21,809 bases of DNA from a virus, in IMG/VR virus record IMGVR_UViG_3300001097_000063, positions 1-21,809 of that record. The stretch is one strand, 5' to 3'. Within the stretch, counting starts at the first letter, position 1, and each line of letters begins with the position of its first letter. A program made the position numbers and the translations under genes. Below are positions 1 to 4,802 of this stretch, piece by piece. The notes below the pieces were generated by a model. That model was not told where the DNA came from. It saw only the letters and a program-made list of their open reading frames with translations, and did not search any database.

Positions 1-72
1 AAATAGTGGGAATTGAACCCACGACATTCTGATTGGCAACCAGATGCTCTAACCAAACTGAGCTATATTTAC
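1..72 (-). tRNA. tRNA-Gly(GCC), 3' end cut by window edge
   Basis: Read on the minus strand this is a cloverleaf with acceptor GTAAATA, D-stem GCTC/GAGC, anticodon stem TCTGG/TCAGA and loop TTGCCAA, giving anticodon GCC, then T-arm GTGGG-TTCAATT-CCCAC. The last two acceptor bases and the CCA lie outside the window. It is identical over the shared stretch to the complete copy at 160-237. Confidence 0.93.
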
Positions 73-76
73 ATAT

Positions 77-150
77 TGGAAGAGTAGATAGGACTTGAAC
101 CCATGTAATCAAGGATATGAGCCTCGATGGAAAAACCAACGTTCCACTCT
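77..150 (-). tRNA. tRNA-Met(CAT) with unusual D-arm
   Basis: Minus-strand tRNA with a seven-pair acceptor (AGAGTGG/CTACTCT), anticodon stem CGAGG/CCTTG, loop CTCATAT (anticodon CAT), T-arm ATGGG-TTCAAGT-CCTAT and an encoded CCA at 77-79. Only 17 nt separate the acceptor from the anticodon stem and the D-stem can form just three clean pairs (TGG/CCA), or competes with the acceptor (GGAA/TTCC). Whether it serves as elongator Met, initiator or lysidine-type Ile cannot be told from sequence. Confidence 0.8.
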
Positions 151-159
151 GCATTATTT

Positions 160-237
160 TGGAGTAAATAGTGGGAATTGAACCCACGACATTCTGATTG
201 GCAACCAGATGCTCTAACCAAACTGAGCTATATTTAC
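160..237 (-). tRNA. tRNA-Gly(GCC), second copy
   Basis: Complete minus-strand copy of the tRNA at the left edge: acceptor GTAAATA/TATTTAC, discriminator U, encoded CCA (160-162), anticodon loop TTGCCAA. It lies in a direct duplication with a 165-bp offset. Confidence 0.93.
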
Positions 238-241
238 ATAT

Positions 242-327
242 TGGAAGAGTAGATAGGACTTGAACCTACAAGCGTTTAACCGCCACGAGTTAGCAACCCG
301 TTTGCTTAACCATTTGCATACTACTCC
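242..327 (-). tRNA. tRNA-Ser(GCT)
   Basis: Minus-strand type II tRNA: acceptor GGAGTAG/CTACTCT, D-stem TGC/GCA, anticodon stem ACGGG/CTCGT, loop TTGCTAA (anticodon GCT), a variable arm with a GCG/CGC stem, T-arm GTAGG-TTCAAGT-CCTAT and encoded CCA (242-244). Its 3' portion is identical to that of the tRNA-Met gene, where the duplicated block ends. Confidence 0.92.
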
Positions 328-332
328 TTATT

Positions 333-407
333 TGGTTACCCTTTTGAGAGTCGAACTCAAGTTTCCAGAGTGAAAGTCTGGCGTCCTAACCATTAGACGA
401 AAGGGCA
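333..407 (-). tRNA. tRNA-Glu(TTC), copy A
   Basis: Minus-strand cloverleaf: acceptor TGCCCTT/AAGGGTA, D-stem GTCT/GGAC, anticodon stem CCAGA/TCTGG, loop CTTTCAC (anticodon TTC), T-arm TTGAG-TTCGACT-CTCAA, discriminator A and encoded CCA (333-335). The body resembles bacterial tRNA-Glu. Confidence 0.92.
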
Positions 408-461
408 ATAATGTAGTTGTGCTATATTTAATTTCCCACACAACAAAGGGGAAAAGGTATA

Positions 462-536
462 TGGTGAGAATAGCAAGAATCGAACTTGCGATACTACAGT
501 GAAAGTGTAGTGTCTTAACCGCTTGACTATATTCCC
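462..536 (-). tRNA. tRNA-Glu(TTC), copy B
   Basis: Second minus-strand tRNA with loop CTTTCAC (TTC) on stem CTACA/TGTAG. The acceptor is GGGAATA/TATTCTC, discriminator A and CCA encoded at 462-464. The D-arm closely resembles Firmicutes tRNA-Glu, whereas copy A has a different body, so these two are not a recent duplication. Confidence 0.92.
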
Positions 537-543
537 AAGTTTA

Positions 544-612
544 TGGTGGAGGTGATGAGAATTAAACTCATGTCCAGTATACTAAAGCACCTGTCGACCT
601 CTTTACACCCCC
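544..612 (-). tRNA. tRNA-like element, anticodon not resolvable
   Basis: The minus strand shows a seven-pair acceptor (GGGGGTG/CACCTCC), a perfect T-arm (ATGAG-TTTAATT-CTCAT), discriminator A and encoded CCA (544-546), so both ends are tRNA-like. Only 34 nt lie between acceptor and T-stem, too few for full D and anticodon arms, and no stable five-pair anticodon stem with a seven-base loop can be drawn. It is the first tRNA-like unit downstream of the large structured RNA. It may be a decayed tRNA or a tRNA-shaped processing signal. Confidence 0.6.
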
Positions 613-619
613 ATTAACA

Positions 620-1203
620 AGTCTTTTAAAACTTAGTAATAATCACAACTGAATCTTCACTCTACAAGTCTATTACCATATCATATTCAGTCACTAGGCA
701 GAGTAGGATGAGCACAGAGGAGCTACCCCCATACTTTCTACCCCAATAAAATCCTAAGCAAGATTGTGTACTTGCAACTTTCACCCGCTATTCATCTTGA
801 TAACTTTATATTTTAAGTTATTCCAATTTTGTTTAGTCATAGGGCTACTTGCACCAAATTCTAATCTTATACCAGAGTTTCCTCTGTTCAAGACTGATTG
901 TATTCGTTGGATTCCTAAGTCCCTACAAGCCGTCCATAGGCTCTAGATTTTAGGTTATCTTCGGTTAGAAGACGGATTATTACAACGACTAGGTTTGTAC
1001 TTTTGAGTACAATAATAGATTTGCAACACATATTATAATTGGAAGTTTCTTCCTTTTCGCTTTTAATTACTTATCTGCAAAAGATTATACATTCAAAATA
1101 TCCTTAGAACGTACCTCTCTATCTTCTATATGTCCCAGAAAAGCTAGTTAAACTTTTTATTCACTGGGTTAGTTGTGGTTATTACTAAATTTTAAAAGAC
1201 CAT
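620..1203 (-). ncRNA. Large structured RNA (ROOL/GOLLD-like candidate) heading the tRNA operon
   Basis: A roughly 584-nt non-coding stretch on the minus strand starts just after a perfect promoter and ends about 8 nt before the first tRNA-like unit. Its first 31 nt (1171-1201) are complementary to its last 31 nt (620-650) apart from a few G.U/A.C positions, giving a long closing helix. Internal hairpins on the same strand include CAGAG-GAAA-CTCTG (873-886, a GNRA loop), GTACT/AGTAC (997-1010), GGAAG/CTTCC (1041-1053) and CTTC/GAAG (959-971). No reading frame of note fits. Giant ornate RNAs of the ROOL and GOLLD families are known from phages, are about 600-800 nt and often sit beside tRNA genes; ROOL is the better size match. 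Family assignment is inference from architecture, not from a sequence match. A TnpB-type guide RNA remnant is a less likely alternative. Confidence 0.65.
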
Positions 1204-1209
1204 GTTTGT

Positions 1210-1238
1210 ATTATATCACACTCTTGTGCTTTTGTCAA
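1210..1238 (-). promoter_or_regulatory. Consensus sigma-70 promoter for the structured RNA and tRNA array
   Basis: On the minus strand TTGACA (1238-1233), a 17-nt spacer and TATAAT (1215-1210), with an extended -10 TG one base upstream. Transcription would begin near 1203, exactly where the closing helix of the RNA begins. No other promoter is seen between here and the tRNAs. Confidence 0.9.
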
Positions 1239-1247
1239 GGTTGATAC

Positions 1248-1278
1248 CTCTCCCACCCTAATTAAAGAGTGGGTAGAG
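1248..1278 (-). terminator. Hairpin after the 130-aa gene, terminator-like
   Basis: Inverted repeat CTCT.CCCAC / GTGGG.AGAG with an AT-rich loop, 18 bp after the stop of the 1296-1688 gene and just before the -35 of the next promoter. No clear U-run follows on the minus strand, so termination is inferred from position and stem strength. Confidence 0.5.
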
Positions 1279-1295
1279 AACCTTACTTACTTAGA

Positions 1296-1688
1296 TTACT
1301 TTACATTAACAACAATACTATCTACTCTGCACTTGTCAATAACAACACAATCAGAGAATGAAGTTAACTTGTTTCTTAGTTCAGATAAGAAGACTTTGTT
1401 CTTATCTTGATGAGCATTATAAGTGTTAATTTCTTTCAAGTCATGCTTTTTACCTGAGTTAGGGTCTAAAGTAGCTAAGATTAATCTCTCATCAACTAAT
1501 ACAACAATGAATGACTTACCTTCTCCACCTTTAGTGATAACGATATCACCTTTTTTGATGAAGTCTGCGTCTGAGAATGGATTAGCTTCATCTTCTAACT
1601 GCTTCATTGCTAATTCACCCTGTTCTGTTAAGTCAATACCTAAGTTCTGTTCGATTCTTGCGTACACATCTTTGATAGTGATTTTCAT
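1296..1688 (-). CDS. Hypothetical protein, 130 aa
   Basis: A small soluble acidic protein with no signal peptide or membrane segment. The N-terminal 35 residues look helical (MKITIKDVYARIEQNLGID start); the middle contains a beta-rich stretch around KGDIVITKGGEGKSFIVVLV and the C-terminus is again hydrophobic-alternating, suggesting a small mixed fold. I do not recognise the family. The start is supported by AAAAGGAG 9 nt upstream. It is preceded by four tandem promoters (1737-2008), an unusually heavy investment for one small gene, and followed by a terminator-like hairpin, so it is probably a strongly expressed single-gene unit. Codons for Trp are absent, so it is uninformative about the code; the stop is TAA. 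Confidence 0.85.
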   Translation of the reverse strand: MKITIKDVYARIEQNLGIDLTEQGELAMKQLEDEANPFSDADFIKKGDIVITKGGEGKSFIVVLVDERLILATLDPNSGKKHDLKEINTYNAHQDKNKVFLSELRNKLTSFSDCVVIDKCRVDSIVVNVK

Positions 1689-1736
1689 AAATGTCCAACT
1701 CCTTTTTTAATATTATTTTTTTTATACTATATAAAT

Positions 1737-1765
1737 ATTATATAATATTTTACTCAATTTGTCAA
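1737..1765 (-). promoter_or_regulatory. Sigma-70 promoter (nearest to the 130-aa gene)
   Basis: Minus strand TTGACA (1765-1760), 17-nt spacer, TATAAT (1742-1737). About 49 bp from the start codon of the 1296-1688 gene. Confidence 0.85.
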
Positions 1766-1813
1766 CAACTTCTTCTCATTTTTTTCTTCATATTATTTTT
1801 TTACTATACTTAT

Positions 1814-1842
1814 ATTATATCATATTATAAGTAATTTGTCAA
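1814..1842 (-). promoter_or_regulatory. Tandem sigma-70 promoter, second
   Basis: Minus strand TTGACA (1842-1837), 17-nt spacer, TATAAT (1819-1814), extended -10 TGATATAAT. Confidence 0.85.
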
Positions 1843-1897
1843 TAACTTTTTTTTTCATATTGTTATTTAATATGTTTTATTTTTTTACTATACTTAT

Positions 1898-1926
1898 ATT
1901 ATATCATATTATAAGTAATTCGTCAA
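1898..1926 (-). promoter_or_regulatory. Tandem sigma-70 promoter, third
   Basis: Minus strand TTGACG (1926-1921), 17-nt spacer, TATAAT (1903-1898), extended -10. Confidence 0.8.
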
Positions 1927-1979
1927 TAACTTTTTTTCGTATTATTATTTAATATGTTTTATTTTTTTACTATACTTGT

Positions 1980-2008
1980 ATTATATCAAAATTATAGTAA
2001 TTTGTCAA
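1980..2008 (-). promoter_or_regulatory. Tandem sigma-70 promoter, fourth
   Basis: Minus strand TTGACA (2008-2003), 17-nt spacer, TATAAT (1985-1980), extended -10 with TG. The -35 lies only 7 bp beyond the stop of the ATT-start gene. Confidence 0.85.
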
Positions 2009-2015
2009 TAACATT

Positions 2016-2270
2016 TTAAAAGAAATCCAAGAATTTTTTTACTCCATTAGCATAAGTAACTCTAATCATTGCATTGGAGTATTCAACTTTAACTATTTCT
2101 CCACTTTCAGAAAAGTTTATAACTTTTCCGCTGGTAAGTTGCAATACCAAATTCTTATCGTTTCCTCCAATGGTTCTTACCACACCATACAGGTTATGTT
2201 TGAATAGGTCCGCTTTATCATCGTGAACAATACTTACATTCTTTCCAAGTAGATGATTTAAATATTTAAT
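2016..2270 (-). CDS. Hypothetical 84-aa protein with ATT start codon
   Basis: An uninterrupted frame of 84 codons with a perfect Shine-Dalgarno sequence AAAGGAG six bases before an ATT codon. An in-frame TAA sits two codons upstream of that ATT and the first in-frame ATG occurs only near residue 68, so ATT is the only start that both fits the ribosome site and gives a sensible protein. It begins IKYLNHLLGKNVSIVHDD and contains alternating hydrophobic stretches (VLQLTSGKVINF, IRVTYANGVKKF) that suggest a small beta barrel, possibly SH3- or OB-like; the family is not recognised. ATT starts are known in bacteria, for example infC, and are allowed in translation table 4. It has its own promoter at 2306-2334. 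Confidence 0.75.
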   Translation of the reverse strand: MKYLNHLLGKNVSIVHDDKADLFKHNLYGVVRTIGGNDKNLVLQLTSGKVINFSESGEIVKVEYSNAMIRVTYANGVKKFLDFF

Positions 2271-2305
2271 AGTTTACTCCTTTCTTTTTTTTTCCTTCTA
2301 TATAT

Positions 2306-2334
2306 ATTATATCAAAATAAACACAATTAGTCAA
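2306..2334 (-). promoter_or_regulatory. Sigma-70 promoter for the ATT-start gene
   Basis: Minus strand TTGACT (2334-2329), 17-nt spacer, TATAAT (2311-2306) with TG one base upstream. Located between the ATT-start gene and the stop of the gene at 2346-2657. Confidence 0.85.
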
Positions 2335-2345
2335 TAACTTTTTTC

Positions 2346-2657
2346 TTAATAAGTATAAATTGCTACTAAGTCTTTAAATAATTCTTCTTCTAGAACTAAT
2401 GTATTTGGAACTCTTAAATGTTCATAGGCTCCACGCATTAAAAGATTCTTAGACTTTACTGAATACATTGGATAATCTAAAATATCTAATAATTGTAACT
2501 CTGCTGAATTCAATACCTCTAATGTATTACTAACTAAAACCATCTTTTCTTCTTCCGTACCAGTCATTCCCTTAAAGTATTTTGAAAGTACACTACGCAT
2601 TTCAAGGGAAAGTTCTTTCTTAGTCTTCTCTTGAATCAGTTCCACTATTTTTTTCAT
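2346..2657 (-). CDS. Hypothetical protein, 103 aa
   Basis: The start is placed at the ATG at 2657 (MKKIVELIQEKTKKEL) because AAAGGAGG lies 5-6 bases upstream; a longer frame opening at 2687 has no ribosome site. The protein is predicted largely helical: a charged helix over residues 1-25, then GMTGTEEEKMVLVSNTLEVL and a C-terminal LVLEEELFKDLVAIYTY. No recognised domain, signal peptide or membrane segment. It overlaps the end of the upstream gene (2620-2913) by 38 nt in another frame, so its translation is probably coupled to that gene. The last gene of a three-gene operon with 2620-2913 and 2917-3150, read from the promoter at 3231-3259. Confidence 0.8.
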   Translation of the reverse strand: MKKIVELIQEKTKKELSLEMRSVLSKYFKGMTGTEEEKMVLVSNTLEVLNSAELQLLDILDYPMYSVKSKNLLMRGAYEHLRVPNTLVLEEELFKDLVAIYTY

Positions 2658-2913
2658 CACTACCTCCTTTTTCTGAATTAATAACATAAGTTCTTAATTT
2701 AGACAAGATAGAACCAACTTGTAATATTTCTTGAGTTCCTTTAACGTCTACTCTATCAAATAAAATTATAATGTTATTCGCTTCATACGGTCTAAGTCCC
2801 TCATCTAAATTAGTTATTAACTCTTTAGACGCAGACATTTCTCTTTCTGCCGTTTTAAATATTTCATTCAACTTCTTTTTTAGTATTTCTTTTTCATTCT
2901 GACTTAATTTCAT
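2620..2913 (-). CDS. Hypothetical protein, 97 aa
   Basis: A helical, highly charged N-terminus (KLSQNEKEILKKKLNEIF) is followed by a short beta-rich core (NNIIILFDRVDVKGTQEIL) and a hydrophilic acidic tail ending GTDSRED. Not recognised. GGAGGATAG upstream is both the end of the preceding gene and its ribosome site, leaving only 3 nt between the two frames; its own end overlaps the next gene by 38 nt. This packing indicates one polycistronic message. The tail is encoded by the overlapping region, so part of its composition is constrained by the downstream gene. Confidence 0.8.
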   Translation of the reverse strand: MKLSQNEKEILKKKLNEIFKTAEREMSASKELITNLDEGLRPYEANNIIILFDRVDVKGTQEILQVGSILSKLRTYVINSEKGGSDEKNSGTDSRED

Positions 2914-2916
2914 AAT

Positions 2917-3150
2917 CTATCCTCCTATCAATTCATTAATTTCTTTATTCCTATTGTCTAAATCCTTTAAGGCTTCATGCAATACGTCTATATTAGAAAA
3001 GAAAAATACATTCTTATTGGGGAAATCCTTATTCTTTTCCATATCATGGAGTTTAAATCCCTTCATCATAAGAAAGCCTGCTTTGAATTGAGAAAAGACA
3101 ATATAAGTTTTTGCTCTTTCAATAGTTAATTCTTTTTCAGTTTTTTTCAT
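2917..3150 (-). CDS. DUF5659-like small protein, 77 aa
   Basis: The central stretch (residues about 15-60: TYIVFSQFKAGFLMMKGFKL, then a spacer and KNVFFFSNIDVLHEAL) has the look of the small phage/Firmicutes family annotated DUF5659: an aromatic strand, a hydrophobic glycine-containing segment, a lysine/proline/asparagine linker and an F-x-F strand. The assignment is by pattern memory only. The function of that family is not known. Start supported by TAGGAGG five bases upstream. First gene of the operon with 2620-2913 and 2346-2657; the promoter at 3231-3259 lies about 80 bp upstream. Confidence 0.72.
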   Translation of the reverse strand: MKKTEKELTIERAKTYIVFSQFKAGFLMMKGFKLHDMEKNKDFPNKNVFFFSNIDVLHEALKDLDNRNKEINELIGG

Positions 3151-3230
3151 AAATCCTCCTACTATTTTTATGATGTTCTCGTCAACACTACTAGTTACTT
3201 AAAATAATTCTTTTTTTTTACTATACTTAT

Positions 3231-3259
3231 ATTATATAACAATATAAACAAGATGTCAA
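3231..3259 (-). promoter_or_regulatory. Sigma-70 promoter for the three-gene operon
   Basis: Minus strand TTGACA (3259-3254), 17-nt spacer, TATAAT (3236-3231). The intergenic stretch 3151-3364 holds this promoter, a second one at 3328-3356 and an imperfect inverted repeat around TACTTAAAATAACTAG (about 3189-3290); no gene is evident in it. Confidence 0.85.
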
Positions 3260-3327
3260 TAAGTTTTTCTAGTTATTTTAAGTATAGTTACTCCTTTCTT
3301 TTTTTATTTTTTTCTTTCTATACTTAT

Positions 3328-3356
3328 ATTATATAACAATATTAATAAATTATCAA
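3328..3356 (-). promoter_or_regulatory. Orphan sigma-70 promoter with leader and ribosome site
   Basis: Minus strand TTGATA (3356-3351), 17-nt spacer, TATAAT (3333-3328). The predicted leader runs into AAAGGAGTAACT at about 3296-3285, nearly the same as the ribosome site of the ATT-start gene (AAAGGAGTAAACT), but no convincing protein follows before the next promoter. It may simply add to transcription of the operon, or mark a deleted gene. Confidence 0.75.
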
Positions 3357-3364
3357 GAACAATT

Positions 3365-3805
3365 TTATATTTCTTTATACAGAAAACACCTATTTGCTAC
3401 AAACATATCTGAGTCAAAACTAAAGAAAGGGATGTCTTTTAGCATATACCCCCTCTCACGCGTGTATCCAACAATGACAAATTCTCTACCACAGTAAACA
3501 TTCATACTAACTGAAAATGTATTTGAGGTTCTAACATAAAATTCTCTTTCTTGTTCTGAGTAGTTTATTTTGAAATCCCTTGCAAACTGCTCTTTAGTTT
3601 TTATTCTAACTACATCTCCTACTTGATAAATAAGACTTGCTCTTTTTAAGTTCTCACGAGGAATTTTCATTCCTGTTTTTACCGCTCCTTTGTGGATTGG
3701 AATATAATACTCTCCGTGTTCTATCCCTTTTAGTTTCAATACTTTAAAGTTACCCCTTACTTGATTAGTTATGTCTTTATATAAGAGACTTTTACTCAAG
3801 GACAT
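3365..3805 (-). CDS. Hypothetical protein, 146 aa, possible SH3-like C-terminus
   Basis: Start ATG has TAAGGAGG seven bases upstream. The first third is basic (SKSLLYKDITNQVRGNFKVL). From residue about 64 the pattern GDVVRIKTKEQFARDF, then VNVYCGREFVIVGY-like strands and YMLKDIPFFSFDSDMF, resembles the small beta-barrel (SH3-like) domains common in uncharacterised phage proteins, which often end with a strand of the form Y-x-L-x-D ... F-S-x-x-M-F. This is a structural impression, not an identified family. It is monocistronic: promoter 3846-3874 upstream and the orphan promoter immediately downstream. Confidence 0.8.
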   Translation of the reverse strand: MSLSKSLLYKDITNQVRGNFKVLKLKGIEHGEYYIPIHKGAVKTGMKIPRENLKRASLIYQVGDVVRIKTKEQFARDFKINYSEQEREFYVRTSNTFSVSMNVYCGREFVIVGYTRERGYMLKDIPFFSFDSDMFVANRCFLYKEI

Positions 3806-3845
3806 ACTATTCCTCCTTATTTTTTTTCTTTTATCTTATATATAT

Positions 3846-3874
3846 ATTATATCAAAATATGAAAGAAATATCAA
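3846..3874 (-). promoter_or_regulatory. Sigma-70 promoter for the 146-aa gene
   Basis: Minus strand TTGATA (3874-3869), 17-nt spacer, TATAAT (3851-3846), extended -10. It diverges from the plus-strand promoter at 3951-3979, with about 75 bp between the two -35 elements: the strand switch of the window. Confidence 0.85.
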
Positions 3875-3950
3875 GAACAATTTCGTAAAGTAGTATTTAC
3901 AATTCCCTTCCGACCTTATAGATTCTCGATGAAAATACTAAAAATTTTTC

Positions 3951-3979
3951 TTGATATTTTCCCCATAATTTGATATAAT
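3951..3979 (+). promoter_or_regulatory. Sigma-70 promoter for the transglycosylase gene
   Basis: TTGATA (3951-3956), 17-nt spacer, TATAAT (3974-3979), extended -10 TGATATAAT. First rightward promoter of the window. Confidence 0.88.
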
Positions 3980-4012
3980 ATTATTAGAGATAAAAAAAAG
4001 GAGGAAAAATAT

Positions 4013-4627
4013 ATGCTGATACAAGACGTTGATATACAGAATATAAGTATTAATTATAGTAATAGTAGTTCTATTAAACATTATAATATAACTAATACAT
4101 TTAGTCAAGAGAAAAATAAAGATTTTTTCTATTTTTCTACAACTGTTTTAAAACCCAAGGTAGAATTGTTTCTGAGAGATTTAGCAATTGAATTAGACTT
4201 GGAGCTTTCTTTAGTTTTATCTCTAATAGAGTTAGAAACAGGAGGGAAATTCAACAATGAGGTGGTAAGTACTAATCCAACAAGTGTAGATATAGGACTT
4301 TTCCAACTAAACAGTAGGTGGGGAGTCCCAAACGCAGAAGAAATACTAGGTTGTGAAGTTGACCCATACGATATTTATGATAACATTTCAGGTGGTTTAG
4401 CAATACTTTACAATAATAGAGAATATTATAGAAATCAAGGGTATACTGGGGACAGTTTGATGAATATGACTCTATTGTCTTACAATAGGGGGATAGGTGG
4501 TGCAAATGTATGGATGAAAACACACAACGACTATCATATCTACGTTCACATTATAAGAGGCAACCAACATAAATGGCAAAAGCTAGTAGATGAAATGAAT
4601 AAGCCAGTTCATCTTTTAGAATTGTAA
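4013..4627 (+). CDS. Lytic transglycosylase-like protein (SLT/lysozyme fold), 204 aa
   Basis: Residues about 50-175 have the layout of soluble lytic transglycosylase domains, which cleave the MurNAc-GlcNAc bond of peptidoglycan: a hydrophobic helix leading to IELETGGKFN with the likely catalytic Glu75, the family motif GLFQLN (95-100, cf. G-L-x-Q), and SYNRG near residue 157 (cf. A-Y-N-x-G). The N-terminal 45 residues are polar and Asn/Ser-rich without a signal peptide, as expected of a phage enzyme delivered by the virion or released by a holin. Ribosome site AAAGGAGG precedes the ATG. It stands alone between two promoters and next to replication genes rather than tail genes. Trp codons are all TGG; stop TAA. 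Catalytic Glu assignment is by alignment from memory. Confidence 0.85.
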   Translation: MLIQDVDIQNISINYSNSSSIKHYNITNTFSQEKNKDFFYFSTTVLKPKVELFLRDLAIELDLELSLVLSLIELETGGKFNNEVVSTNPTSVDIGLFQLNSRWGVPNAEEILGCEVDPYDIYDNISGGLAILYNNREYYRNQGYTGDSLMNMTLLSYNRGIGGANVWMKTHNDYHIYVHIIRGNQHKWQKLVDEMNKPVHLLEL

Positions 4628-4636
4628 AAATAGTTC

Positions 4637-4665
4637 TTGTAAAACTGTTTATTTTCTGATATAAT
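4637..4665 (+). promoter_or_regulatory. Sigma-70 promoter for the early plus-strand operon
   Basis: TTGTAA (4637-4642), 17-nt spacer, TATAAT (4660-4665), extended -10 TGATATAAT. It would drive the 27-aa peptide and the three genes up to 7989. Confidence 0.82.
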
Positions 4666-4703
4666 ATTAATATAAGATAATAAAAAAAAAGAAAGAGGTG
4701 TAA

Positions 4704-4787
4704 ATGAGTGTTATATTAATGGGAATTTTATACTTTGTTGGTAGTCTATTTTCAGAATTATTGAATACTGGAGTTTATAAAAAATAA
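4704..4787 (+). CDS. Small membrane peptide, 27 aa
   Basis: ATG preceded by AAAGAGGTG at good distance and ended by TAA. The product is MSVILMGILYFVGSLF followed by a short polar end with two lysines at the C-terminus: one hydrophobic segment of about 15-16 residues. It sits directly behind a promoter and 15 nt before the next start, whose ribosome site GGAGG follows its stop. The function is unknown; small phage membrane peptides include holins, antiholins and leader peptides, but nothing here decides between them. Confidence 0.65.
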   Translation: MSVILMGILYFVGSLFSELLNTGVYKK

Positions 4788-4802
4788 TAGGAGGAGAAGA
4801 AT

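Larger units (their letters stand above)
1..266. repeat. Direct duplication in the tRNA array (165-bp offset)
   Basis: Positions 1-101 recur without a visible mismatch at 166-266. The block covers tRNA-Gly, its spacer and the 3' part of the next tRNA (Met in one copy, Ser in the other), so the breakpoint falls inside the T-arm region. The left limit is hidden by the window edge. Confidence 0.9.
1794..2013. repeat. Diverged tandem repeats carrying promoters
   Basis: About 300 gene-free bases separate the genes at 1296-1688 and 2016-2270. They contain two good copies of an 82-bp unit (1856-1937 and 1938-2019) and a shorter relative around 1794-1855. Each unit has a T-rich run, the sequence ACTATACTT and a promoter in the same place. 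Shared segments such as TTTAATATGTTTTATTT are identical between the two full units. The -10 elements are spaced about 77, 84 and 82 bp apart. Confidence 0.8.

Noticed and set aside
544-612. Suppressor tRNA reading UAA (loop CTTTAGTA) or leucine tRNA
   Set aside because: It requires an eight-base loop on a mismatched, mostly wobble stem; the anticodon cannot be assigned.
764-946. A 60-codon plus-strand frame inside the large RNA region
   Set aside because: It lies on the opposite strand to the promoter and closing helix, lacks a ribosome site and encodes a composition typical of antisense noise.
974-1010. Possible group I intron core on the plus strand (CAACGACTAGG resembles the R element)
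   Set aside because: No P, Q or S elements accompany it, and the strand is opposite to the tRNA operon.
620-1203. TnpB-associated guide RNA (IS605 remnant) as identity of the structured RNA
   Set aside because: No tnpB or transposon end is recognisable, and the full-length closing helix plus dedicated promoter fit a stand-alone ornate RNA better.
1810-1875. A 21-codon minus-strand frame (start MKKKVIDKLL) overlapping one tandem promoter
   Set aside because: There is no ribosome site and the ATG is ACG in the neighbouring repeat copy, so it is not conserved.
1794-2019. CRISPR array or replication origin in the tandem repeats
   Set aside because: Units are about 82 bp, diverged, without unique spacers, and each contains a promoter at the same place; no DnaA-box-like cluster seen.
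2658-2687. Upstream ATG extension of the 103-aa protein
   Set aside because: No ribosome site precedes it, while AAAGGAGG sits at ideal distance before the internal ATG at 2657.
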